A stretch of 64,000 bases of DNA from Chondrus crispus (taxonomy: Eukaryota; Rhodophyta; Florideophyceae; Gigartinales; Gigartinaceae). Positions 54,925-64,000 of this stretch are shown here, in pieces. Below the pieces are notes generated by a model. That model was not told the origin of the DNA. It searched no databases and was given only the letters and a program-made list of their open reading frames with translations. The stretch lies in assembly GCF_000350225.1 (NCBI RefSeq), contig NW_005179012.1, positions 124,001-188,000 of the forward strand, in the 5' to 3' direction. Every line of letters starts with the position of its first letter. Positions within the stretch are counted from its first letter, which is position 1. The position numbers were made by a program, and so were the translations under genes.

Positions 54925-55604
54925 GCGTTAATAAGACAACGCAGGTCACCGAAACCTCTTTCGCTCATCGACACGTCGACGTTGTCAACAAGATTGTCCG
55001 ACACGTCCATCAGACCCCTACACGCGGCCTCCTGCAGCGCAAACTAGATCCGGACACCCTCCATCTCCGAGTCTACCCCGATGATTCGTTCGCCGGTAAC
55101 GAGGATCTCTCCACGCAATTGGGTTATCTCGTATTACTCTGCGACGCTCACAGTCACTGCAACGTATTAAACTACAGCAGTCACACAAGAGTAGGAGAGT
55201 GTTCAGGTCAGTCATGGGAGGCGAATTCTACGCATTAGCTGATGGAATGTATTTAGCGTTAACACTATGTCCCGATTTGGAGCAGATGGCGAACAAGGTT
55301 CTATCGTTAAAGATGTTTACTGACTCTCTCAGCTTCTTCGATGTAGTTACGAAGAACACAACCACCACGGAAAAACGCCTGATGATCGACGTCCACGCTG
55401 TCCGTGAGTCGTACGAGCGAATGGAAATCAGCGACGTCGCCTGGATACCATCTACATCTAATCCCACGGATGCACTGACCAAGCTCAAGCCCGAAGCTGT
55501 ATTAGACCGCATCCTCGACGAAGGTATCGTCGAGAATGACGGAAAATGGATCCCTCGCACCCAACCGCAAAGTGACGCAACTTTCACCTCTTTAAAAGGG
55601 GGAC
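54925..55604 (+). pseudogene. Old copia remnant: RNase H end of pol
   Basis: Just right of copia-2 lies a different, older copia fragment. From about 54,960 one frame gives HVDVVNKIVRHVHQT and later VYPDDSFAGNEDLSTQLGYL, the first part of a copia RNase H. Near 55,185 the frame shifts by one base, and the second part follows: RSVMGGEFYALADGMYLAL, MFTDSLSFFDVV and DVAWIPSTSNPTDALTKL, with a stop at 55,607-55,609. The 5' two thirds of the element are missing. It is unrelated in sequence to copia-1, -2 and -3. Confidence 0.75.
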
Positions 55605-55822
55605 TGTAGAGGATACCCGGACACGGCAACCGAAAAGGATACCCCGGACACGGGGGACAAGAGTGACACGGGGGACAAGTGTACAGGTTAGTGAAAGGTC
55701 GCGTCCTTTAATACTTTAGTGTCGGTGGGAATCCATAGAGGATAGAACAGTAGTTAACCGCAGCTCCTCGACTCTGTGGAGAGAGAGACAGAGGTAGAGA
55801 TGTCTCGAGAGTTTCATCCACA
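55605..55822 (+). repeat. Probable 3' LTR of the old copia remnant
   Basis: The polypurine tract AAAAGGGGGA (55,595-55,604 region) is followed by TGTAGAGGATACCC, a plausible LTR start. A CA end is possible at 55,822 (TTTCATCCACA). No second LTR is present in the window, so the right end is a guess. Contains two copies of GACACGGGGGACAAG. Confidence 0.5.
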
Positions 55823-55834
55823 AGGTAAAGGCAA

Positions 55835-56006
55835 TCGCCACTGCAACACCTTGGACGCTCTCACCTTTGGCTCGGCGTTGAGCCCGTCTCGACTCCCGGG
55901 GTCGAAACGTTGAGCTCCTGCCAATCGGCAAAGCCAATCGGCACACTACAAGTGTGTTTCCACCACATTAATGAAGGTGAGAGCGTCCAAGGTGTTGCAG
56001 TGGCGA
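55835..56006. repeat. 33-bp perfect inverted repeat with a 106-bp loop
   Basis: Arms 55,835-55,867 and 55,974-56,006 are perfect reverse complements (left arm contains CACTGCAACACCTTGGACGC). The loop holds a direct repeat of GCCAATCGGC. No coding sequence. Might be the fold-back end of a decayed element. Confidence 0.8.
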
Positions 56007-56432
56007 CGAGTGATGGGCAACTTCCAGCCTTGGGCTCGACTGTGTAGAACGTTGTCTACATTGTCAGCGACTAACTTTTCGGGGTCCAGGACGTCAATAC
56101 CCAGGAGGAGGGGTATCGACGCATCTAAAACGTCAGCGAATGCAACCCGATGTTGGATGCTTCAGCTGGAAGCTGAAGACTGTAGCGGATAGAGCCGATG
56201 GATACTTAAGGTAGCTTTGTTCTAGACGGTGTAGTTTGTAGACACAGAAGGTCAACATTCACATCAGCTTTAAGGTTCAGAAGGAACAACACAACGGCGG
56301 CAATGCCTCACCTATTAGCAGGCTCAACATGATGCTTTGACATCTCATGATGCTTTGACATCTTTGGCGCAAGCCTTGAGTCCTACTGTTGCTAGAACAT
56401 GGTCTTCTCGAAGTGTTCCACAACACTTACGA

Positions 56433-56497
56433 ATGTAGAAACACTGTACTCGCCAAATAAAGGGTCAATTTATTTGGCGAGTACAGTGTTTCTACAT
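56433..56497. repeat. 29-bp perfect palindromic stem with a 7-base loop
   Basis: Arms 56,433-56,461 and 56,469-56,497 pair perfectly around GGGTCAA; the left arm contains GAAACACTGTACTCGCC. A 65-nt transcript from either strand would form a hairpin of precursor-small-RNA size. May also be a tiny fold-back element. Confidence 0.85.
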
Positions 56498-56931
56498 GGA
56501 ATGCTGCAATTTTGCCGGTTTGGAAGGACCAGATCCAATCTGAATTCACGAAATGGAGGTTTTTGATTGGCTGAGGACAAAAGAGAGCGGACTTGTGCAG
56601 CATCATTTCCATTTGGAAACCGCCAATTGGCGTCCAGAAGGGTGCATCATGGACCTGTCATGCCACAGTTCCTTTGAGAGGCCATTTTGTCTCACAAGCC
56701 CAAGCCCGCACATTCGATCCAACCTCCGCTTCCAGCGCTGAGCGATGCCTCAAAGAAGCAGCAAAACTATCCCGCAAGGCTGAGCTACACGCTCAATCTG
56801 TCGTTGCCGTACCTGCGAAAGCGCCGTTTACCAAAATGTACATCGATACCTCATCTCCACACATCTAGCCTTTCACGGGAAGTGGCCTCATCTAACCAAT
56901 AACTTAATTCACAAAAAAACAGCAACACCGC
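56498..56931. other. Intergenic, nothing recognised
   Basis: Short overlapping open frames in several phases, none with a recognisable domain. The 426 bases between the two inverted repeats (56,007-56,432) are also featureless, apart from the doubled CATGATGCTTTGACATCT at about 56,329-56,362. Confidence 0.4.
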
Positions 56932-58408
56932 TCATGACGACGTCTCCGAGTCTCGTCTCACCATCTCATTCCACATATCCTTCAGCGCCTCAACTGAGAT
57001 CGTACTCGTTCCATCCACCCGTCCCTCCGGTCCATCTTCCAAGCTCCCATCCTCATTCAGCAAGCTCGAACTCGTCTCCCTCTCACCTCCCAGCCACCGC
57101 ACCGACAGCCTGTCGGGACCACCGCCCATCGACCCCTCCGCCCTCACACTCCATAGCTCCGTGCTGATAGACAACGACCTATCTCCGTCAGTTGCCCGCC
57201 GCCCGGTATCCTGTGACGAAATTGCAGCGGAGCTCGACGGCGCCTTTGTCGTCAGCGAGCTGCTCACCTGTGTAGTATCTGTCATGGTCCCCTCTGCGAT
57301 GACGGAATCTATCTCCGGCGCGGGCGCCGCGAAAGATCGATCGTCGTTTTCGTCGTAGCTGGATGCGTCCCCGCTATTACGTGGTTCCAGCTTTTCGAAA
57401 GAGCGAAGCTGAGTCTTCCGACTGCCCCGCAACGACGGTTCAGACCCCAGTCCGTCGCGACGGTCTTCTGTGAAGCGACCCGATCCAGACTTGAAGTTGA
57501 AAGCCATATCCTTTGGCTCGTCGTCGTCCGAGCTTGAAGATAGACTGTAGTTCTCCGAAAAGTAGTCGATTCCCATTGAGCCTTGTCGCGCCAAATCGTC
57601 ATCACTTATTGAATTCGCAGATCCGCCACGGCCAGAGATAACGCGTCCTATCCTGGTGTTCGACTATCCTGGTGTTCGACCTGTTGGCAAGCGCGGCTAG
57701 TGTCAGAGCAGGACCGGACCCGACTCTCGCAGCTGAAGATGGCTGAGTACTTGACTCGCCTGCGCTCGCAGCCGTGCTAGCTGCAATAGCTTTTCGAGTC
57801 ACGAGTCGTAGTCGAGGAATCGGTGGTTCCGCTTCTGTCGATCTATTGCTTGAAGTTTTTGTGAGAGCGCCGGCAGAGAACTTTCTTCGCAGCGCTTCTA
57901 ATACTTTTGGTCGTTTTGTAGTAGCAAGAGCTTGCAGAGCCGAAGAGTCAATGACAGTCTCCTCAGCGACGTGTTCGGACTCGGCATCGATTGACGCAAA
58001 GGCTGCCAGCAGCGTATCGGCCTTGGCAAAATTGGTACCGCCATCGCCACCTCCGCCTCCCAAAAGGGAAGATAACGCACCTTGGCCACCGCATGAAGAG
58101 CTTCTCGACAAGAGTCTACTCGAGTTTGTCCTCGTCAACGGGACTGTGCCCGGTTGGCTATTCAGGCCATCTCGTGAACCACTTGCTTCCGACAAGTTTC
58201 GGAGCGAAGTCCGAATCTCCAACTTCTTCCAAGCTGCTTCCAAGTTAGCCTCATCTCTCGCGTTCTTGAACGCCACACTATCCAAGCTCGGTTGCACGCT
58301 CTTGTCGCCACCTTCGAGCACGGCGTCATAACAGTGTTGCTCGACGTTACTTTCCTTTCCCAGCGGCGACACATCAAAGGGAAGCCCAGTCTCTGAACAT
58401 AGCCTCAA
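56932..58408 (-). pseudogene. Ser-rich protein gene broken by a 16-bp duplication
   Basis: On the minus strand an open frame from 58,408 (no ATG at that point, so the true 5' end or a first exon lies further right) runs to 57,602. A second frame runs from 57,594 to the stop at 56,932. Between them the plus-strand motif CTATCCTGGTGTTCGA occurs twice in tandem (57,648-57,663 and 57,664-57,679). Sixteen extra bases shift the frame; with a single copy the two parts read as one protein of about 490 residues. The sequence is low-complexity: a Ser/Gly stretch (SLLGGGGGDGG), acidic SSSSDDDEPKD, and a conserved-looking C-terminal helix (SVEALKDMWNEMVRR). I do not recognise a domain. Whether the duplication is real or an assembly error is open. 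Confidence 0.55.
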
Positions 58409-58836
58409 AATCGTCTCTGTGCACTTGCCTCACGTCACTGCGTCAACAACCGCCCGCAGCGCCGACCAAGGTGGCGGACGCATCGCAAGCAGGACGTCTG
58501 TATGCAGATCGCGGCTTGTGCGATGAGGAGCTTGGCGACGACGAGGCGCAATGTTGGCGACGGGTAGGCCACTAAGGTTACCTCGATTGGGAACCGTATC
58601 CCCCTTATTATACCCAAGGGTACAGAATGATGTCGGAAGGCCCCTCTGCAGATTCCAGATCATTGTCGATGAGCTGATCTCATCTCAAGATGATCTCGAT
58701 ATCTGATCAGATAAGATCATCTCACGACTTATCTAAATGAATCATAACGCGATTCGATCACCCATGCCTCCAGTGCATCCGAGCTTAAGGTCCACTGCCT
58801 CCCCAACCCAGTCTTTCTTCATCACGCACCCCCGCC
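58409..58836. promoter_or_regulatory. Divergent intergenic region, GATC-rich
   Basis: Lies between two divergently oriented genes, so it probably holds both promoters and perhaps the first exon of the minus-strand gene (a candidate acceptor GCACAG lies just upstream of 58,408). A stretch at 58,665-58,730 repeats GATC/ATCTCA motifs. No TATA box stands out. Confidence 0.3.
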
Positions 58837-60576
58837 ATGCCGTCGTACCCTTATCCTCCCTCACCGTATTCCGCTGCATACTGGTCTCAATCTCAAGATC
58901 AAAATTACAGAATCAGTCTCCAGTTGCCCCCAACCCGCCCGCACGTTGTCTTTACCTATACGGGGCACACCAGTACGGACAACGTCTTCACTGACATCTT
59001 GCCAAACCGAACCTCTTTCGTCGCATGGGATTCTTTTGCCTCCGCTGTTCAACAAGCCAGGGATGACAATGCCGAACACAACACTAATTTGTCGTCTGAA
59101 GAATTGCTACAGGTGATGGGCACATTCGTAGGCGCTCATGTAAACCTCACCGGGCAAGTGGAAATCACAGACGAGGCCTCTGTCTCCGGCCTCGTTTACG
59201 ACGCCTATTGTTCCGTCGCAGCAATCCACCGACTTCTGGACAGCGCGAATACAAGACTTCGAACCGCCCATCGCGCAAAGTTACCTTCCGCCTTGTTTCG
59301 TTTCGGCGGTTCCCCAACAATCGACTTCGTTTTCATGGTTTCGGACCTCCTCCTCGCTGATGTCCGGTCTCGCCATCGCCTCGTGGCCGTTGAAGTCAAA
59401 AGAGCCAGATTCCCGCTCACTGCCAGGGGTGTGGTACCCAACACCCCCGCCCATCTAGCTGAGCTACATAACACAGACTACAAAAGTGGCGCACCGGCGT
59501 GGTACATCAGAATGATGTCACAGGCTCTTACATATGCGATGCACACCAAGAACGGATGTGTTATCGTAACAAATCACAACCACGCCATGTTCATGAAGAT
59601 TGAACCCACGCAGAACCACACCGATATATGGAAGCTCCAGGTGAAGGTTTCCAAACTCTACAAATGCAACGCTCCGGCCAGCTCCTTCCACGCTGTTCTG
59701 GCCATTCTACGAAAGAGCATTGCGGCCGAAGATATATCCTCCTCCTTGAAAGACGCTTTCAGACAGTTGCAAGGTCAACGTCTCCCCGCTCGGCGTACTC
59801 GTAGTCAGACCAGATCTGCCACATTGCCCCGGGGAAGGTCCCTGAGGTCTGCGAGCCGTCGTTCTGGTTCTGCCTCTTCCACGGCGCCTCCTGTCCGTAC
59901 AGTACATGACGCAACTCCTCAGCCTCAACATGTCGACTCTGCTGCTGAAACCGTGCTCGCGTCGCTCTACCAGCCACAGCTCATTCGCGAACTGATGGAA
60001 AGTTCTGACAACATCATCACGGCTGACGGACACTCAGCTGTCTTGCGTAGCCGGTACAATGAGCTGGACGTAGCCGTGAAGTATTGGAACTGCGCCACGA
60101 GGCTTGGTCTACGGATGCTATTGAACGAGATTGACGTGTACGAGGAAGTGGTGTCGAAACACTCACACTTGCTGGGCACAGTGTTGCCTCGCCTCGTTGC
60201 TCTTTGGAAGCAGCCGCCGACAGACGCTGTGATTGTCTCAGAATACGTCGGGGAAGCTTTGACAAGGCGGACTGACAGTTCCGCAAAAACGGAACTACTC
60301 CTTGGAAGCAAAGTGTTGGATACTAATGACTGTCGCCTCCTTCAAGATGCCGCTTTCGAGGCGCTTGAAAAGCTTCACAGCACTGGGCTGCGGCATAGGG
60401 ACGTGCACGAAAGGAACATCAGAGCAACGCGTGAGGTGGGTGAACGGGGTGATGTCATATGGAAGGTATGGTTCATTGACCTTGGCCTTGCTTCCCTTTC
60501 CGGAAACTTGGATGAAGCCGCACAAGATGAAGATGAGCTCTGGAGGGCCACGTACTACAGTGGTCCCGCGCTATAA
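58837..60576 (+). CDS. Nuclease-like (PD-(D/E)xK) and protein-kinase-like fusion
   Basis: 579 residues, one exon, ATG at 58,837. The first half contains a restriction-endonuclease-like core: PTIDFVFMVSDLLL (D163) and VAVEVKRARF (E186, K188), the D...ExK pattern. A Ser/Arg-rich linker (about 310-360) follows. The C-terminal half is a divergent protein kinase: AVKYWN (Lys near 414), an acidic helix (LNEIDVYEEV), a catalytic loop GLRHRDVHERNI (D522, N527) and FIDLGLAS (D548, DLG for DFG), so the main catalytic residues are present. Family knowledge: nuclease-kinase fusions of this kind occur among Crinkler-like proteins of oomycetes, fungi and other eukaryotes, thought to derive from transposon or conflict systems. 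The kinase C-lobe ends early. The last six or so codons and the stop come from a MITE. Function is inferred only. Confidence 0.65.
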   Translation: MPSYPYPPSPYSAAYWSQSQDQNYRISLQLPPTRPHVVFTYTGHTSTDNVFTDILPNRTSFVAWDSFASAVQQARDDNAEHNTNLSSEELLQVMGTFVGAHVNLTGQVEITDEASVSGLVYDAYCSVAAIHRLLDSANTRLRTAHRAKLPSALFRFGGSPTIDFVFMVSDLLLADVRSRHRLVAVEVKRARFPLTARGVVPNTPAHLAELHNTDYKSGAPAWYIRMMSQALTYAMHTKNGCVIVTNHNHAMFMKIEPTQNHTDIWKLQVKVSKLYKCNAPASSFHAVLAILRKSIAAEDISSSLKDAFRQLQGQRLPARRTRSQTRSATLPRGRSLRSASRRSGSASSTAPPVRTVHDATPQPQHVDSAAETVLASLYQPQLIRELMESSDNIITADGHSAVLRSRYNELDVAVKYWNCATRLGLRMLLNEIDVYEEVVSKHSHLLGTVLPRLVALWKQPPTDAVIVSEYVGEALTRRTDSSAKTELLLGSKVLDTNDCRLLQDAAFEALEKLHSTGLRHRDVHERNIRATREVGERGDVIWKVWFIDLGLASLSGNLDEAAQDEDELWRATYYSGPAL

Positions 60577-60811
60577 AAACCACCCCGTGCATTCGTCCTT
60601 GGAGTGTTTCTTATCAAGGCGTGTCTCTCAAAGCGCCGGCCAATCATATCTTCATTCTTTAATTTTTTTCAAAAATAAAGAATGAATAGCGCTCGTACGC
60701 ATTTTTGCTCCCAGATCTCATCCCTCGGACGAACCCCTGTGTCGCAGACCTCAGCGTGTCTCTTACCGAGGCGTGTTTAATAAAGATGGGTTTAATATCG
60801 CGGGACCACTG
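60558..60811. mobile_element. 254-bp MITE, pogo/Tigger-like ends, TA duplication
   Basis: Terminal inverted repeats start CAGTGGTCCCGCG, followed by an A/T-rich extension; TA flanks at 60,556-60,557 and 60,812-60,813. Ends of the CAGTGG type with TA duplication are typical of Tc1/mariner-pogo elements. The inside is non-coding, with an internal imperfect palindrome at about 60,648-60,683. It starts inside the coding sequence of the kinase-like gene. Confidence 0.82.
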
Positions 60812-60813
60812 TA

Positions 60814-61642
60814 CTCGGGAAACGACGCGGAGTGACGAAAAGCTCGATCTCTGTAATGCACCGCTTTCCGATAACTACTGTAAGAACGAAACCTTGTTTT
60901 TGTCTCCTGCATAACTCCTTCGATGAAGCTGTCGACATCGACATCGACAGCTTCCTTAACTTTCCTTGCACATCCTTGTCTATCGTCCAGTGTGCTGCGC
61001 ATGTAGCGCAAATAGACATGAAGCTGCCTTAGGGCTCAGTCAAACAAGCGGCAGAGAAATCTCACCAATTCACGGGCTTCACAAAGCGTAGCCCATTCTT
61101 GCCTGCGCGACTGTCCCGTCCTGATGGCCACAGTTGATCTTTTCTTTATCCACGTCTCCCCGTTAACTCGTGATAGGCCAGTAGCTCCGCAGCAAAGCAT
61201 TTAGGGACCGAGCGCACACAATGGACCACAACTCTGCATTTTGGAGATGTTCACTTATCTTCAACCTCTTGGCACATGCTCTAGTCTTTTGTGGTCAGCC
61301 GATAAAAACCTTTTTTGAGGGTGTTGGAGTATTTGCTTTAGTCGTGTTCTTTGCAGGTAAATACCGCAATGTCATTACGAGACAAGTGCTTTCACTTCAC
61401 ATTTCATGATCAAACTCAAATCACAGGCTTGCAACGAAATTTCTTAGTTTTGTGTCATTTTTCAGGATTTCGCGAATGACCGGGCACATATTCGGACCTT
61501 GTGAGAAGCTACCAACACTAAGAATAATATAATCTCCTCCGCAGAAGCTTTTTTACGTGTTCATATATGTACAATCATAGTAAAGAAGGCCCGACGCCGA
61601 ACTGATACCTTTCAAATACCGACTGCGGTAAGAGCAATCATC
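60814..61642. other. Intergenic, nothing recognised
   Basis: Contains a short palindrome around GAAGCTGTCGA (60,925-60,954) and a hydrophobic open frame of 62 codons at 61,221 without support. No RNA gene seen. Confidence 0.4.
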
Positions 61643-63882
61643 ATGGTATCGCAGTTTGACTCTGTGTCCTATTTCGCTTTTGTCTCAAGTTCATTCTCGG
61701 TAGTAAAAGTGGCCCCGCCTCCGATAATACCCCTAGTAGCAACCCATTTCAGTGCTTTAATGGAGTTAGATTCGAACTCAGAGAGATCTGGCTCTCAGAA
61801 ACCTATGCGGTTTGATTCCACAGTTGCGTTCGATATCGCGAAAAAGGATCTGGACGTGGTACGTTAAGAACGGCAAGCGATTCCATGCGTTCTCTATTCA
61901 ACTTTTCATCACAAAGCAATACTGACGAGAACTGTTTGCATACGCAGGAGGCTTCCCCAAACTGTGACATCCCGGAAATCGTGGCAGCGATTGAGAATGA
62001 GACCATGTCAATATTTCGCGGATGGCAGAGTTTTTGCGTTCTGGTTCTGAATCGCAACGCACAGTTATTCTTTTCGAGCTTGAGCACATGCTCGATATTT
62101 GCTTTGAAGAGACTATAAAATGCTTGCTTCCTGTTCTTTGTGATAGAATAGGTGACTGGTCCATCGAACTTCATATTTCTGCAGCCGAGGCTCTGGTCAA
62201 TGTCATGCAAAAACCGATACTGAAGCGCATTTCAAAGCTTATATGCGAGGCAGCATTCCAAATCGTCACAAGATCAATGAGTAGTGACATCTTTGAAGCC
62301 TGGGGAGAGATACTGTTCGTTGTCCTGCCGAATGTTCAGTGGGACGGCAACTACGAAATTTCTTCTGTAATCGCTATTCTCGATGACTTCACTTTGTCCT
62401 CAGACGAAATTTGCAGAAACCTCGTTGCTCGGGTACTAGGTTCTCTTTCAGCATGTTTGAGTATGGCTGAAATTGAGTCTTATGTGCTCAATCGGGCCTT
62501 GCATCTAGCAGATGACTCTGATACTGACGTTCGTGGAATTGTTGCAGAGTCATTGGCATTCATTGGAGATGTGGTGGATATTGAAGTGGTCGAAAACAGT
62601 ATTTGGCCAAAGCTTCTCTGCTCGCTCAGATATCCTGACGCCAGAATACATGCCGCGACGCTAAGAACGATAACTCATATCATAGAAGCACACAGAGACA
62701 ATTGTGAAACATCCCCGCTATTCAAAACGCTGCTACCCCCTGTTTTCATAACAGAATGCCGCTTTGCTCGTTGTGCAGCCGAAGAAGACCAAAGAATAGT
62801 TGACGATGATACTGATCTGCTCTTGGAAATCTTTTCAGAGGTTTTCGGTCCTCTTTTGTTCGCGACACACCGCTTCTTTGCAAATGAGAACGAGAAAGCG
62901 CATGCATTTGAGGCATTCCCCGCAATGTCAACATGCAACGGCCAATAGTTCGCAGATATTGCGCCTTCAACTTACCAGGCGTCGCAAGAAGTCTTCGGGA
63001 AGGCTATACATCTGAGCTATAAGGGATTGTGGAGTTTTTGGCAAAGGATTCAGATCCTGAGACACGGTGGAATCTTGCGGCTGGAATCCACGAGACATGT
63101 CGAATTCTTATGGGAATCGGATCTGTCGATAACTTGTTTCAGACAGTGGTTTCCTTGCTCCAGGATAAGAATCCATTGGTCCGCATGAACACATTGGAGC
63201 ACTTTCACGAGCTTTTGTCATCTTTGTCAGATGAAAATGATGTTTCGTCCATGAGGAAGCTGAGGCCAGTGTTTCAGAACCCGACATCGCTTTCAGAGGG
63301 AAAATGGAGGACGCAAGAATTACTTACCAAGCAACTTGAGAAAACCTCAAAGTTGGTACCCCTGATTGCTTACGAGAAGACGTGCTTCCATTGCTGAGTT
63401 CGATGGCGGAGGAAAGTACATACTTAGTCAGGAAAGCAGCCATGCCAGCTATAGCAACAACTCTAGGTTGTCTTCCAAGTCCTGGTGCAAGAGAATTGGT
63501 AATGAAGGAATTCATTTCTGATTGGGCTGAAGGAGGAGTCTATTGGATGAGGACTGCATTCATTCAGGGGTCCGCATCAGCGGGACCTTTCAACGGCGTG
63601 GTCACGAGTGTATCATTTTCGGAGAACGAGGACTCAGTTCTTGTGTCGGGAGAAAAGTTCTGTTCAGTCGTCTGTGCACTGCACTCATCTCGAAAGCGCA
63701 AGCATGGGGACGATGCAAAAGTGACCGGCTTTGAACCGTACGCATTGAGGGTTGGTGACTCAACACTTGTTTCATGTGTGATTGGTGCATCCAGGATTGC
63801 GGTTGTACGCAGGCGCTGGGATCTGGTGCAATACTCTTCCTCCTTGCCGGATGCAATTCCCAAGAAGCCGTTCGGAAGTTAA
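61643..63882 (+). pseudogene. HEAT-repeat phosphatase regulatory subunit (PPP4R1-like), decayed
   Basis: HEAT-repeat sequence runs along the plus strand in pieces. The first piece (61,643-61,858) ends at a possible donor (GTG|GTACGT) with an acceptor ACGCAG near 61,947. A frame change near 62,015 leads to the best part (62,022-62,945): RIGDWSIELHISAAEALVNV, ALHLADDSDTDVRGIVAESL and WPKLLCSLRYPDARIHAATL. A TAG interrupts at 62,946-62,948 within otherwise continuous sequence. A frame change near 63,025 leads to FLAKDSDPETRWNLAAGIHE, and another in a C run near 63,369 to LPLLSSMAEESTYLVRKAAM. The order resembles protein phosphatase 4 regulatory subunit 1, which binds the catalytic subunit. The part after GGVYWMRTAFIQGSASA no longer looks like HEAT repeats. 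At least three frameshifts and a stop suggest a pseudogene; poor assembly is the alternative. Confidence 0.6.
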
Positions 63883-64000
63883 GAATCATTTAAAGTGTTG
63901 TTAACAACATTAGGAACAAATTTTTTCGCCAAGTTGTTATATAGTACTACTCTTATTCTTCGTATCGTGTCATTTGACTCTGAAGAGTCAAAGCGGTTTC
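63883..64000. other. Right edge, nothing recognised
   Basis: AT-rich sequence after the decayed HEAT-repeat gene. Confidence 0.4.

Noticed and set aside
61221..61409. Small membrane-protein open frame of 62 codons
   Set aside because: It is hydrophobic, but without homology, splice context or neighbours to support it.

Overview
The window is nuclear DNA of a eukaryote. It carries exportin-7, prefoldin and HemK2/N6AMT1 homologues, spliceosomal GT-AG introns that are short and few, Ty1/copia and Ty3/gypsy retrotransposons, and tRNA-like RNA polymerase III promoters. Intron-poor genes packed between bursts of LTR retrotransposons fit a florideophyte red alga of the Chondrus type. That assignment is inference from gene style, not from a marker gene.

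Left gene block (1-12,467). An exportin-7 gene cut by the window edge is followed by a two-exon N6AMT1-type methyltransferase (minus), a prefoldin subunit 1 gene (plus), a decayed gene of unknown family (minus) and an amino-acid/polyamine permease (minus). Next come a TA-flanked MITE lying upstream of the permease, and a large minus-strand gene whose protein joins a ParB-like domain to what looks like a 2-oxoglutarate/Fe(II) oxygenase fold. A 100-base assembly gap follows.

Macrosatellite (12,568-50,179). About seven head-to-tail copies of a 3.6-3.7 kb non-coding unit fill this region. Each unit holds several minisatellites whose copy number differs between units, an internal diverged duplication, and on the minus strand a tRNA-like A-box/B-box promoter followed by a long hairpin and an oligo-T stop, which together look like a Pol III transcription unit. 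Three LTR elements are inserted inside the array: an internally deleted copia element (29,726-31,975), a chromodomain gypsy element (37,273-42,767) and a copia element with a Tudor-like domain (44,891-49,957). A second full-length copia element (50,180-54,924) forms the right edge of the array. All three copia junctions fall within about 0-220 bp upstream of the tRNA-like promoter of their unit, which suggests Ty1-like targeting.

Right block (54,925-64,000). This holds an old copia remnant, two strong inverted repeats, a serine-rich minus-strand gene broken by a 16-bp tandem duplication, a nuclease-like/kinase fusion gene whose last codons are supplied by an inserted MITE, and a decayed HEAT-repeat gene resembling protein phosphatase 4 regulatory subunit 1. 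Apart from the mobile elements and their targets, the genes show no evident functional link to each other.
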